In this document: positions 20,401 to 31,464 of the stretch, piece after piece
How positions within the stretch are numbered: position 1 is the stretch's first letter
Layout: every line of letters starts with the position of its first letter
Assembly (NCBI GenBank): GCA_963575745.1
Contig: CAUYUJ010018884.1
Location: 87,674-151,673 of the forward strand
DNA length: 64,000 bases
Direction of reading: 5' to 3'
From: Prorocentrum cordatum
Taxonomy: Eukaryota; Sar; Dinophyceae; Prorocentrales; Prorocentraceae
The notes under the pieces: model-generated
Seen by the model: only the letters and a program-made list of their open reading frames with translations
Databases searched by the model: none
Told to the model about the DNA's origin: nothing
Made by a program: the position numbers and the translations under genes

Positions 20401-23400
20401 ATGTTTGCTGATGTGTTCGCCCCTGGCCAAGAGGAGGTGCCGCCCCGTGAGCCAGGGCCACCCGATGGCAATCGGCGGGCCGAACCCGTCGTTGCTCTGC
20501 CCAAACGTGATCCCAGGTTACTTGGCAAATTGGGCAAGATGAAACAGACCATGAACAAAACAAAAGACATGTTGAACAGGACTGCCAATGCATTGATACC
20601 TTCACTCGTGCGCTCATGTTTGGAAGCAGTATTCACGAATACGGACACAAGAACCGTGATGCGAAACCAAATTATGACAGATGTTGGATCGATCACTTTG
20701 CCTGGGAGCTCGAGCAAGAGGGACTTTCCAGACCACGTCGACAGGGCAGTGCTCTCTCATTTGCACGCTCAGGCCGTCGGCCTGCGAGATTTTATTACGT
20801 TGAAGGGCGGTGATCCGAACACACATGCAAGCATCAATATATTCGACGACGCTTCAATGATGATTGCAAAGCCTGCCAAGAACATGCAGTGCGTTGGGCC
20901 CTTGAGGGACGTGCTACAACAGAAATTCCAGATCAGAAAACGGAGGAAGGGCATGAACATGTCTATGCAAGTTCTCAATAAGGTCGCTCGTATCTAAAGT
21001 CGGTTGCCCATTCTAGATCATGTTTTCGTGGGAGGCTTGTTTTTTTTTTTTCGCATGTTGCAGCGGAGCTGCATCAGACGGGACATGTTTTTGGTCGCCA
21101 AGTGCGGGGATGGGGGGGGGGCACTTTTGAAACCCGTAGTGAACAATTGATGTTTCGGGGACGCCTCATCGAACATTAAACGACCAAGAAAATCACCCCC
21201 AGGCCGGAGGATCTTGCATGGGCGACCGACTCCCCTCTGACCAACCACCCCTTCCAGAAAGTATTCGCCAGACTCCGCCCCTGAAGGTTGAAACGTTGTT
21301 CAGCGTGGACCTTGCTTACGCAGATAGCGCAGCGCAGCCAGCCACAAAGCCGCCTCGCATCCGAGGAGCGGCCGTCGTAGCCCCAGCTCAGGTGCTACCC
21401 CAAGCAAATACATCTACTGTCCGACGGCGATTGATTGATTGGTCAGTTATGTCTACGAGCGGCCCTGGCGCCAAACTTGATATCGGTGGTGAGCCCGCGG
21501 AGGCACTCGATTCCACATCATGGAAGACCATTGTGCACGTTACAGACAACCTGAGCCTCAACCATTGCATTTTTGGCTTGGAATGTCGGAAATTCGACCG
21601 CGATCGTGGCACCACCCTCTTAGGTATTGATTGTTGCGGACACTCGATCGTTCTTGGGTTGAAGCCGACTTACAGGAGATTGAACAACTTACCTGGAACT
21701 CTTGTTCGCTTGGGCCACATATTGGAGAATGGAAGGCGCGAGGAAAGTCTTGGCAGGGCGATCGAAGCCGAAGTGGCAGACAGTTTCCACTGCCGACTGG
21801 TTGACGCTATGCCTGCAAATTTTGAACAATGGCGCACCGAGGCCACTAGAATACTGAAAGCGTCTCGGCCTGCATTAGACATTGACGATAAAGAGGTAGC
21901 AATGATTCTGGCGGGGGACAACGGCGACTGGAGCCAAGACGAGGTTTACCATTGGTGCTTGAGAGGTCAGTGCCCGCTGGGGTGCAATGGAGATCGCGAG
22001 AAGAGCCTTAAGCTTGTTACTCAATGCATCTTGACTTCGGTTGGGCGAGGGTACGTTACCCCATGAGAGTACCGATGGAAAGGGATGGAGAAAGCTTCGT
22101 CGAAGGCTTTCCGCGGGCGCAGACAGCATCGTTTACTCGATCGGGCGTTGGGGCGCATGTACCCCAAAAGCACCGTCGATAAAGCCCGTGCGAATGTCGC
22201 TCGCGTCGGGGAGCAGGAGGCCGACTTCGCCGTCAAGAGGCAGGTCAGGGCTGGCAAGGTCACCGACGCGTTCAATAGGGGCCCGCAGGTTATGGACCTC
22301 GAGGCGGCCCAAGTCGTGAATGCGCCTGGGCAGACATTTTTGAATCAAGTTTTCAAGGCCGAGTCCGTTGCCACGGACGTTATCGATGAAAGCATTCGCA
22401 CTACCCCTGCCCATGTTCCTGCGGGCACGTGGACCGACGCCCAATGCAAAGCAATGGCTACGAACACCAATTTCTTAACTGGGAAACTTGGGAGGGACGC
22501 CGTCAACCGTTTTGCTGAGATGGTCCGTGATTTTCAATGCGACCACTGGGCATCTGCAAAGCTTCCGCTTTCGCAAAAGGCTGAAGTATGCGCTGGCTTG
22601 TTAGACAACATGGCGGATTGCTACTATCGTGTGGTCTTCAAGTTTGAACAACCCAAGTTCATGCTGTTCGGTATCTGCAACCATGGAGTATTCGACATGG
22701 GCGTCATTCGAAACGTTTGTTGGCCTGGGGGGGGGGGGTGGGGGGGGGGCCGGGGGGGCCCTCGAAACGTTTGTTGGCCTTTACGAGACAAACGGATGGA
22801 ATGCGACTGTTGTACAGATGAATACTTCACTGATGTTTGGGTTGAACGGCTGTTGGGTGCGGACGTTGTGGCTAAGCGGGCTTGGAGATCCTTATGCGGG
22901 CTTCTCACAATTTTGAAAATCAGTTCAATACAATGCGAACAGCAGCATCTACTTGGTCAGGAACTCAGATCACAGAAACGACGAGGACGAGCACCAACAG
23001 TTGCAACTCTCAGCAAGCTCACATATGCGAAGGCTGCTCGCAAGGAGGCAGCAATCGTTTTAAGACAGGTGACGGACAAGCACTTGCCGACGCCAATGCA
23101 CCGACGGAGGTTCGTGCAATCAGTGTCTAAGTTCAAGACGACGCGGACTCACAAGGCCAACCGGAAGCACGAGAAAGATGTGGTAGTCAAGAGCTTACCG
23201 AAACCGCACCAGCAGTTCAAGAAGTCACGTGGCATCGACATGTACACCAAAGCTCACTTCCGCGATCAACCTGCTCACTTGTCCGTGCCCCAGCGCACGC
23301 GGCTGACACGGTCTGCATGGGAGGAGTTACCAACGGCGGAGAAAGCGTTCTACGAGGGGGTTGCTGATAACGAGACCCGTCAGTTCATCGGTCAGGCGAG

Positions 23401-24232
23401 CGAGGTTTTCACGGAGAGCGTCGACAGGCATGCCGTTGGGCGTCGTCTTCGTGGGCGTGTTGGCTCTGATTGCCACCGCGCCATGGCGAACGCGATAGAG
23501 GCGATGCAGAACGATGAGTTGTGGGAAGCTGGCACTCGGCTGCACTGCCTTGAATCTGCTTTGAAGCCGAGCTTAGTGTCAACCAACTCTCAGGCCAGCA
23601 TGCGACTCGAGTGTGCCAAACTGTTTGAATTTGATCAGTTCGCACTCGCAAATCCCGCTGGCAAGATGGAGCTAGACCCAGTATGCCACATGCGGTGCGC
23701 AGGCCTCTGCAAGAAGGACCCACACTTTGAACGCATTCACGGTATGTCGCAGCGTATCTATAGATCGGTGAAACGCAAGAAGTTGCAGCTGCCTGCGTTG
23801 GTGAAGGTTGCCGTGGATCTCGCACCAGCGCCACCAGTTGTAGAGCGCCACTTTCTTTCCAGAGTCATAGGGAAGTGTGAGGTCCTCTGGCTGGTTCGCG
23901 CTGAACTTGCCACTCCAACCGCGTTCACCGTATCGTCTGGCAGTGGCGCAGATATCATTACCACGTCCAACTTGGTTTTTCGCAGAGTTGCTAAACGAGG
24001 TTTCCTTGGCGCGGATGCCGACGGCGCTGGGGTAGGCGGGGCGCTCGACAAGCTGGGGGTCACGTGCTACTCCGTTGCCCCAGTCGAGGGCGCGAATCGG
24101 CACGAGGTCGAGGTCGCGCAGCTGGAGTTCGAGGCGCAGGCCCACGCCGAGGAGGTGCCGATCCACGACGTCGGCTTCTTGCCCTTCGGCCTCGGCGCGG
24201 TCAAAGGCTGCGGGGGTCAGGGGAAGGGGTAG
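20401..24232 (+). CDS. Gene 1: large protein of unknown function, about 1,200 residues, three short introns inferred
   Basis: Consistent coding sequence on the plus strand in four exons, with every junction GT-AG and frame-compatible: 20401-20982, 21064-21135, 21203-22050 and 22123-24232. Exon 1 begins MFADVFAPGQEEVPP; an AG at 20381-20382 would allow a slightly earlier exon edge. Exon 3 begins with an alanine codon before GGSCMGDRLPSDQPPLPE. Exon 4 contains CDCCTDEYFTDVW, then QCEQQHLLGQELRSQKRRGR, a very basic stretch, and TRSAWEELPTAEKAFYEGVA, a segment faintly like an HMG-box helix. The stop TAG at 24230-24232 sits inside GGGTAGGG, which could itself be a donor, so more exons may follow. 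The CEQQH/RRGRAP block resembles sequences I associate with multicopy dinoflagellate proteins, but no function is known to me. It lies in tandem with gene 2. Confidence 0.7.
20983..21063 (+). other. Intron 1 of gene 1 (81 bp, inferred)
   Basis: The donor AAG|GTCGCT follows a complete codon. The acceptor TTGCAG|C follows a 12-T run (21040-21051). Removing it skips the TAA at 20995-20997 and joins two phase-0 exons, restoring NK to RSCIRRDMFLVAKCGDGGG. Confidence 0.65.
21136..21202 (+). other. Intron 2 of gene 1 (67 bp, inferred)
   Basis: Donor CCC|GTAGTG and acceptor ACCCCCAG|GCC, both in phase 0. Removal skips TGA 21148-21150 in the exon-2 frame and joins it to the long frame beginning at 21203. 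Confidence 0.55.
22051..22122 (+). other. Intron 3 of gene 1 (72 bp, inferred) containing the only in-frame stop
   Basis: The TGA at 22064-22066 is the only stop in about 1,000 codons. It lies between a strong donor GAGG|GTACGT (22051) and an acceptor GGGCGCAG|AC (22121-22122), 72 bp apart. That is a multiple of 3 and close to the 67 and 81 bp of the other two introns. Excision gives TSVGRG then QHRLLDRALGRMYP. The alternative is a nonsense mutation of a Trp codon: the bases after it read EYRWKGMEKASSKAF. Confidence 0.5.
22709..22782 (+). repeat. 54-bp in-frame duplication around a G-tract inside gene 1
   Basis: CGAAACGTTTGTTGGCCT occurs at ~22709 and ~22763, separated by a run of mostly G. 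The 54-bp period keeps the frame and inserts a Gly/Trp/Arg-rich segment between two copies of RNVCWP. Confidence 0.75.
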
Positions 24233-24544
24233 GGCACGGGGTGGGAGGTTGAAGTTGGTCTGATGTGAGTTGGGGAGATTGGCGCCACGTGGAGGGGTCA
24301 GCATGGGAGGGCCGAGGTAAATTCGTAGTATAAGGGAAATGTAGTATGGGGTTTACTCGAATGCACCCCCTCCCTCTTCCTTTTCCCATATATCCCACCC
24401 GGAGAAAATCGTAGATTCTGGCCGGGGAATCTCGTATATTTCGGCTGGAGAATCGGAAGGCCGCCGGGCGGCCGAAGGGGGGGGGGTTGGAGGGTTGGCA
24501 TGGGGCAAGAACAACGACATGACGGTGACGATGAGGAGGAGGAG

Positions 24545-24553
24545 GTGGAAGAG

Positions 24554-24618
<65 letters not shown>

Positions 24619-24684
24619 GACTCTAGACGGGGGGGGTGAAGGAGACAGAGGGAGAGAGAGAGAGAGAGGGAGGGGGAAGGGAGA

Positions 24685-24745
<61 letters not shown>
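24545..24745 (+). repeat. (TA)n then (GA)n microsatellite between genes 1 and 2
   Basis: ATATATATATATAG (24553-24567) is followed by two long (GA)n runs (24566-24620 and 24690-24745) with a G-rich interruption. It lies between the last codon of gene 1 and the first exon called for gene 2, so it is either intergenic or intronic. Confidence 0.9.
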
Positions 24746-24749
<4 letters not shown>

Positions 24750-24843
24750 GGCGGGTGAGGTAGAAGATAGGTGGCGGAGGTGAGAGGAGGAACGCCATGG
24801 GGAGGAAGAGATGGACGGGAAGGAGGCTTGCTGAATGTTTCAG

Positions 24844-25940
24844 TTGCTTCTCTCGCCTTCGCCGCGCCAGGCGACGAGCTCGGCGTCTACGCGATCGAGG
24901 CGGCAGGTGGAGACTCTGGGGCCGACCGCAGCGGGCATGGTGAGATGGATGAGCATGGAGGGTTTCTCGAGTCTGATGCTTCGGGCCTTGAGTCGGAGGA
25001 GGCGAAGCCCCCCAAAAAAATTAAAGCTGAGCCAAAGCCGAAGCTAGTAGTAGGACCTGCAGTAGGACCTGCAGTAGAGCCCCCGCTAGTAGTAGGACCT
25101 GCAGTCTTGTCAGCAGGGCTTAAGGACGTGTGTTTGGCCCCCAGCAATCGCGCGTCGTGCCCAGCGTGCAACGCTAAGATTGGCCTTGGCACGTTCAGGT
25201 GCACATACAGGTTGAAAGCGAGCACCTCTCTGAGAGATGAGCGATACTACCATTCAGGCTGCGTTTCGGCGTTGTTTTGCGCAGCGAACAAAGCTGCAGA
25301 CCTTGCACGAGTTAGGGAGCTGATGGATGAACCCGACATCCCAGAGGCAAAGCTGACTTTGCTTCTTGATTTTCGCAACCAGCTCGCAGAGCTGGGCGAT
25401 TCGGGGGCAGCGGGCTCTGGCGGGTAGAGAGCATCGCTGTCAGCATGTCGTTTTCTTGTGTGGTGTCAGCGTCTTGCCAGCGCTTGCGTGCCAGGCGTGG
25501 TGATCTCAGACTCCGTGGAACTGCTGCCCGTGCGCTTTGAAACACTTACCCTTCGTGGCAGGGTTGATTAGCATCTCCCCGAAACTCAGCGCCCTTCCCA
25601 AGGTGGCTGAACGACCTTGGACGACCCCTGAACAACCCCTGAACAACCCTGAACAACCCCTGAACAATCCCTGAACAACCCCTGAACAGCATGATCCTCG
25701 ATAGGGGTCGCTTGAAACACATTCCCTGAACAACCCTGAACAACTCCTGAACAACCCCTGAACAACCCTTGAACAACCCCGACCCGTCCTGAACAACCCT
25801 TGGGGGGCCCTCAAACCCGATATGGCCTGCCGCAGTGGGCCCTTCAGGATAAACAGATTGGGCCCTTCCCCAAAATGTTCTGGGCATCGCGCCCCTGGCA
25901 GCGCTCCCCGAACAAATCGGGGAATGCTCACGCCCCCGAA

Positions 25941-25978
<38 letters not shown>

Positions 25979-26188
25979 TGTTTATACTCCCCCTTTCCCC
26001 AAAATGTTCTGGGCATCGCGTCCCTGACGGCGCTCCCCGAACAAATCGGGGAATGCTCGCGCCCCCGAAGACGACGACGACGACGACGACAACGACGATG
26101 TTTCTACTCCCCCTCCCCCAAAATGTTCTGGGCATCGCGTCCCTGACAGCGCTCCCCGAACAAATCGGGGAATGCTCACGCCCCCGAA

Positions 26189-26219
<31 letters not shown>

Positions 26220-28281
26220 TCGACGACGACGACGACGGCGGCGGCGGCGGCGACGACGCGGACGACGACGGCGACGACGACGACGACGCCCCCCCCCCCC
26301 CTCCCCACCCCCCTCCTCCTCCTCCTCCCCAAACCTCTTACGCTCGCCCCCTGCCCTCCCCCCCCTCCTCCTCCTCCTCCTCCTCCTCCTCCCCAGCCGC
26401 CGCGGCCGTTTAGGCCCTCTTGGCGGCCTAGGCGCAAGCAGGCCAGGCACTCAGGCAGCGCGCCGAACTCATCCTCTGCCCTTCGCGAGCGCATCGGCTT
26501 AGCAGCCCTCGGCGCGCCTGCAGCGCTCAGCGTCGATCGCGCCACTCCTTCAGGCAAGAGGAAGGGCCCGTTGAGCGACGCCGTTTCCGAGGTCAAGGCC
26601 AAGGCCGCGAAGACGGCCCAGACCCATGCCCAGAAGGCCAAGAAGGCTGCGCCAGCCTCCGGTGGTGACAAGCCTGGCGGTGGAGGTGGCGATAAAAAAG
26701 TGACGGCAGAAGAAGTGTGCAACATTGTCGATCTGCTGCGCACTGGGCCCCACGAGTGTGCACCGTGCGAGCAAAACACCCGCGACTTCGACCGTGATAC
26801 TCCTAACAGGCGCCTCATATGGATGAAGCTTCGCTGGACTGCAGACGGGCTGGCTTTCCCACAAGGCAATGAATGCTACGTGTGCTTCCAGACGCGCCGC
26901 ACGTACTATGGGGTTGCGCTGGCAACGCTGTTGGAGAAGAGGAAGGAGTGCAGGGAGTTGGACGAGAAGTATTACAAGGACAGGAAGGGCGTTGCGACTG
27001 GCGACGCCAACTACCAGAAAGCAGAGAAGCTCGACATCGACGAGTTCATCAAGGCCGCGAAGCAGGACTTCGACGAAGACTGCGAAGAGGGGACTTGGAT
27101 TGAGCTGCACAGCTTCGCGGCCGAGAGGCGCATTCATTTCGAGAATGATCCAGATGATCAGAAGCTCACCGAGCACATCAGGGAGAAACTCGGCAAGGTC
27201 GTGCGCCCCGACTGCCACGGCGTCCTGGGCGTCGAAGTGATGGATCACGACAGTGATCGCAAGCGCTTCCGCCGCGGGACGAGGAACTATGTAGAGTCGG
27301 GGAAGCACGAGCGCCAGCAGGACAAGGGGGCCGACGAAAAGGCTGTGAACGAGGAGCGCTACCAGTCCCTGTGCGCCAAGCGAGCCGTTGCAGCTGCGAT
27401 GGCTGGGTCGACCAACCCTTCTCGCATGGTCACGGCAAAGCAGGCGCCCGTCCTGTGGCCCGTGCGCCGATCCGATGGCCCCTTTGATGACGACGGAGCT
27501 TCATCGATCGCAGCAAGCTCGGGCGTGGTTGATGTCGACAATCCTCGGCCATCTCCGCGTGCGAGCCCGAGGTCTTCGTTGACACCAGGGCCTAATGTTG
27601 GCTTGAAACCTGTGCCCGAGGAGGCCGAGGAGCAGGACGACGAGGGGGAAGGCGAGGAGGCCGCATCAACCAGGGGCGCAACCAAGGAGGAGCGCATCAT
27701 CGCGAGTGCCAGGGATGCGCTGAAGAGGGGCGAAGGTAAGACTTGGGAGGCGCAGTGGAAGGACAAGGCCATGAATCGGAAGAAAGACCTGGCGGGGTTC
27801 ATTGGGAAGCTGCATCGGGCTGCTCGTTCATCTGGGAAACTCACCCACGAGCCTGATGCCCTGGACTTGTCGGCGTCGCTATTCGCCATTGCCGACAAGA
27901 TCGAGCACCGCTCCGATCTCTTCCATAAGTTGCGGAACAACTTCGACGACCTCGTGCGCCAGCCGCTGTCGGACACAGAGAAGGGGCTCATGAGCGACGC
28001 CCCCAGCTCCCTTATCTGCGCGACCCTGGCATCGAACATCAGCAACATGATCTGCAAGCTCGGCTCGTCGGCGAATAACCTCCCCGACGACTACATCGTC
28101 GCCGTCGTGAAGGCGTCGCAGGCCTCCAAGGACAGGGACATGTTGACGCTCGGCTACCTGGACCTGGCCGAGTCGATCGTCTGCCAGAGAGGTTTAGGGA
28201 TGCATGGGTAAGTCGATGGTGAGTTCGCGTTTGCAGGTCCCCACCCTCATCGTTGTTTGTGTTGTGTGTGTTGTGTGTGTG

Positions 28282-28313
<32 letters not shown>

Positions 28314-28678
28314 TGCGTATGCCAGTGCGTTTGCGGTAGTTGTGCGTGGTGGGAGGCGTGCGTGCGTCGTGGCTGTGCGTTCGCGTGTGTGCGTTGTTGC
28401 GTGCGTGCGTTAGGGTGTGGCGTTTAGCGTTTGCTGTGTCTCGCATGTTGCTGTGGTTTGGTGTTGTGCGTGTGATATTTTGTTGGTGTGAGTGCGTTAT
28501 GGTTTTACTCTGTTCCCGTGTGTATTTGTGTTGGTTGTAGTGCGTGTTATTTTGTGGGTGTGTGTGCGTTGATATGTTGGTGTGTGCGTGGATGCGTGTG
28601 TGCGTGTCATGTGTAGTGTTGTATGTGTGTGTGTTGCGTGCGTGCCGCGCGTGGTGTTGCGTGCGTGCGTGCGTTTCG

Positions 28679-28726
<48 letters not shown>

Positions 28727-30982
28727 TGTGTGTGTGTGTGGTGTGTGTGTGTGTGTGCGTGTGTGTGCGTGTGTGTGTGTGTGTGTGTGAGTGTGTGTGT
28801 GTGTGAGTGAGTGAGTGTGTGTGTGTGGTGTGTGTGTGTTGGTTGTTGTTGTTGTTGTTGTTGTTGTTGTGTTCGGGGTTGGCCAGGGAAAAATGATTGT
28901 TCTGGGGCACTATGATTGTTCCGGAGCACTGCGATTGTTCTGGAGCTTTATGATTGTTCACAGGGGCCCTGCAAACGCGAAGCCATCAATCACTTATTTG
29001 TGCCTCCCTGAAGGCTAGCATTGGCGGATCGGGTATGGAGCGGGTCTTCTAGCGAAAGGATCGTTCAGCTAACTGCCAAGGTCGAGTCTGCGTTGCCGTG
29101 CTGGGACACGATCTGCGAGATCACGCCCCGGAACGTTGACGCGACCGAGTGGCACGAGCAGCCTGCGATCGACATGCACTGCATGGTGGTGTGCGCACGC
29201 GCGCTTCGTTCGGTGGCCGACGCGAGCTCGATCAACGCGGACTTGCGCAAGAAGTGCCACGCTCTGGTGACTGCGGTGGACAGAGTCAGCGCCAGGCTCA
29301 GGAGCCACTTCAGGCACATCTGCGGCGATTCTTCGTCTCATGGGAAAGCTGCCTGGGAGCAGGTGCAGGTCCTCAGTGACCAATGCAAGGGGCTGTCAGA
29401 GGAAGCGTTCGACGAGCACGTCGCCGTTATGAAGAGGTTCGCCGCCGCCGTGGACATGCAGAATCCAGAGTTCGAGGCCATGTTCAATTCCTTGGCTGAC
29501 GCCTTTGATCTCCACGAGGACGGTGTGTTCCGCAAGTCGTTGACCAAGTTGGCTTGGGGCGGCTGCGGTTGTTGGGCGGACTCACAGAGGTCCTTGAGAG
29601 AAGAGTCCGAGGCCGACGCCAGCGTGATGAGCGTGAAGATGATATTATCCAAGGCCATGGCGGCGATCAGCGATCATTCGGCGCAGTTCCACTCGTTCAT
29701 GGATGATGTGTTCAGGGGGAATGGGTGCACTTCATACGAGGATTCGGGCCCCGCGGACGAGGGGCCAGATGAAGTTTCCATCATGTGCCTGGCGAGGCAG
29801 GTGGCCCACAGCATGGCCGCCGTCGACTGGAACGACGCCTCGTACAAGAATGTGTTCGATGAGATGAAGGCGAGATTGGACCTGTCTTGGGATATGCATT
29901 TGGTGAGGCGCCTCCACTTCAAAGTGGGCATCACTGTGGAGGTTGTGTCTCAGTGCATTACACTTTGCAGCGTAAACAGGAATATCAAGGCAGCAGAGTC
30001 AAAGTCGGCAGAACACGACGCCGACGTCAAGAAGATCTACCACACGGTCTTGAAGCTGAGGGCTGATCAAAATAAATCGGTCGGCGACGTCGCGAACGGC
30101 CTCATGATCGAGATCGTGAAAAGCCAGATCAGCTGCTCCAGCGCGGTCTTTCAGAAGGCGCAGGACATGCAAGAGCTCATGCCCGAGATTGCCAAGGACA
30201 TCCTCGAGTCGATCCGCGTCGTCGAGCGTGTCGGCAGCGTCTGCAAGCTCATCGACGAGGGCAAGCCTGGCGGGGCAATCTTATCTCTGGCGACGCTCAT
30301 GGGCGACGCCCACACCATCAAAGCCAAAGTGCCCGATGCATTCGCTGTGTTGGCCGACTTCGACGGGAAGATGAAGAAGGTGTCGAACGAGTTCGAGGGG
30401 GCTTTGAAGATGCAGGCCGACAGGCTCAAGGTGGAGGATACCTTTGACGAGCTGCAGGAGTTGTTCAAAGGCTTACCTGAGGCCGTCCAAGCCTGGGATC
30501 TCGGGGGTTTCAAGTGGATGACCGATGACGCTGCGACGAGGAAGTACCACCCCTTGACCAAGAAAGTCGAGAGCATCATTGCGCAGTTTCCGACGTGGAA
30601 GGCCACCGCCGAGAACGTTGGCAAGACGGCTTCGGCTTGGTTGGATCTGGAGAAGATATCGCAGCTTGGGCTCGAGAAGCTCGGCGAAAAAGAGGGTCGG
30701 GCGAAGGGCGCTGCGACGCTGCTGGCGATCGCAGCGGTGACCACGTCAGCGCTGAAGGCTGACCCCAGGGCCGTCGACCAGGCTCTGTCCTACGTCAAGG
30801 CCAAGCTCAAAGTTGAGATGGCCGACTTGCCGCAAGTCCTGCAAGATCACCTGCGCCCGTCCACGCAGGCGAAGACGGAGGCCGCGGCCAAGGCCGCCCC
30901 CGAGGAGGCCACGGCCGCTTCCGACGGCAAGACGAAGAAGCTCAAGAAGTTGGGCAAGTCTGCGGGTGCTTCGAGTGCATGA
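24844..30982 (+). CDS. Gene 2: PARP-type zinc-finger protein with long exons, about 1,400 residues, function unknown
   Basis: Three exons in frame after removal of GT-AG introns: about 24844-25423, 26414-28207 and 29014-30982 (TGA 30980-30982). Exon 1 has Lys/Pro-rich KPPKKIKAEPKPK and then CPACNAKIGLGTFRC with RYYHSGC. This gives C-x2-C-x27-H-x2-C, the spacing of PARP-type (DNA nick-sensing) zinc fingers. Exon 2 carries ECAPCEQNTRDF and GNECYVCFQTRRTYYG (two more Cys pairs), acidic and Pro/Ser-rich linkers, and helical repeats. Exon 3 is a long alpha-helical region ending in a Lys-rich tail (KTKKLKKLGKSAG). No catalytic PARP domain is visible. The first in-frame ATG is 24945; the acceptors at 24843 (TTTCAG) and 24870 (GCCAG) suggest an upstream exon. 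DNA or chromatin binding is inferred from the finger only. Confidence 0.75.
25610..25800 (+). repeat. CTGAACAACCC minisatellite (10-12 bp)
   Basis: About 12 copies of CCTGAACAACCC with one- or two-base length variation, interrupted at 25690-25727 by unique sequence. Confidence 0.85.
25873..26300 (+). repeat. ~120-bp tandem repeat, three units, each ending in a (GAC)n run
   Basis: AAAATGTTCTGGGCATCGCG begins units at 25874, 26003 and 26121. Each contains CCCCGAACAAATCGGGG, a perfect hairpin, then GCCCCCGAAG and a (GAC)n tract of different length. The third unit has the longest, interrupted (GAC/GGC)n tail. Confidence 0.85.
28258..28870 (+). repeat. (GT)n/(GCGT)n/(TTG)n compound microsatellite
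   Basis: GT and GCGT units dominate from 28258, purest at 28676-28812. They are followed by (TTG)n at 28838-28868. This lies wholly inside the 806-bp intron. Confidence 0.9.
28892..28962 (+). repeat. 19-bp tandem repeat, 3.5 units
   Basis: ATGATTGTTCTGGGGCACT, ATGATTGTTCCGGAGCACT and GCGATTGTTCTGGAGCTTT follow each other directly, just before the right inverted repeat of the intron. Confidence 0.85.
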
Positions 30983-31201
30983 GTTCTGGAGGCTGCAGCG
31001 CCTCCGTATGCTAAGCTTGTTTCTCGGTTCAGGGCAGTGAGTGAGCGGACAACTGGCTGATGCAGGCAGGGTGCTTGCGTGTCGGGTGTCATTTGTGAGG
31101 GAGCTCAGCGTACGTTCTCACGAGATTGGCCAGTCGCCCCGCGATCTGCCATTGACAAGTGCGGTAATCTGAACAGCTGCCATTGACAGTGTTGTAATTG
31201 A

Positions 31202-31243
<42 letters not shown>

Positions 31244-31464
31244 TTATTGCCCCCTTCCCTCCGTCCCAGGTGACCGCCCCCTTTCGTGATATGTCAGGCC
31301 TCTTGCATTGCTCGTGGCCTCCTCGATCATCGTGGGGATGTCTCTTGCTCTGCTCCTGACCTCCTCCTGGCCTCCGCTTATTTCACGCCTCTTGCCCAGC
31401 TCCTGGCCTCCTCCAGGCATCCTCCAAGATCAAGGGTCTCTGGATTGATCACGGCCGCATCACT
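30983..31464 (+). other. 3-prime flank of gene 2 with (GTC)n at 31201-31242
   Basis: No gene is seen. A perfect (GTC)14 microsatellite begins about 220 bp after the stop codon and may lie in the 3-prime UTR. CTCCTGGCCTCC words recur at 31350-31430. No AATAAA signal is expected in dinoflagellates and none is called. Confidence 0.5.

Larger units (their letters stand above)
25424..26413 (+). other. Intron in gene 2 (990 bp, inferred) packed with tandem repeats
   Basis: The donor GG|GTAGAG at 25424 leaves two bases of a codon. An acceptor CCGTTTAG|G at 26412-26413, after a long CTCC polypyrimidine tract, supplies the third base and opens the frame GPSWRPRRKQARHSG. An AG at 26430-26431 is also frame-compatible. 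Without splicing, TAG at 25425 would end exon 1. Confidence 0.6.
28208..29013 (+). other. Intron in gene 2 (806 bp) with terminal inverted repeats
   Basis: The donor CATGG|GTAAGT (28208) and acceptor CTGAAG|G (29012-29013) join a split glycine codon and preserve the frame: GLGMH-G-LALADRVW. Inside, TTCGCGTTTGCAGG plus CCCC at 28224-28242 is the inverted copy of 28963-28981 (18 of 19 bases), placing inverted repeats 16 bp from the donor and 32 bp from the acceptor. This is the architecture of introner elements, i.e. introns created by a DNA transposon. The interior is a (GT)n/(GCGT)n array and a 19-bp repeat. Confidence 0.75.

Noticed and set aside
22064-22066. TGA recoding (selenocysteine or Trp)
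   Set aside because: Nothing suggests a recoding element or alternative code. A 72-bp GTACGT-CAG intron or a simple nonsense mutation explains the stop more economically, though the intron is not proven.
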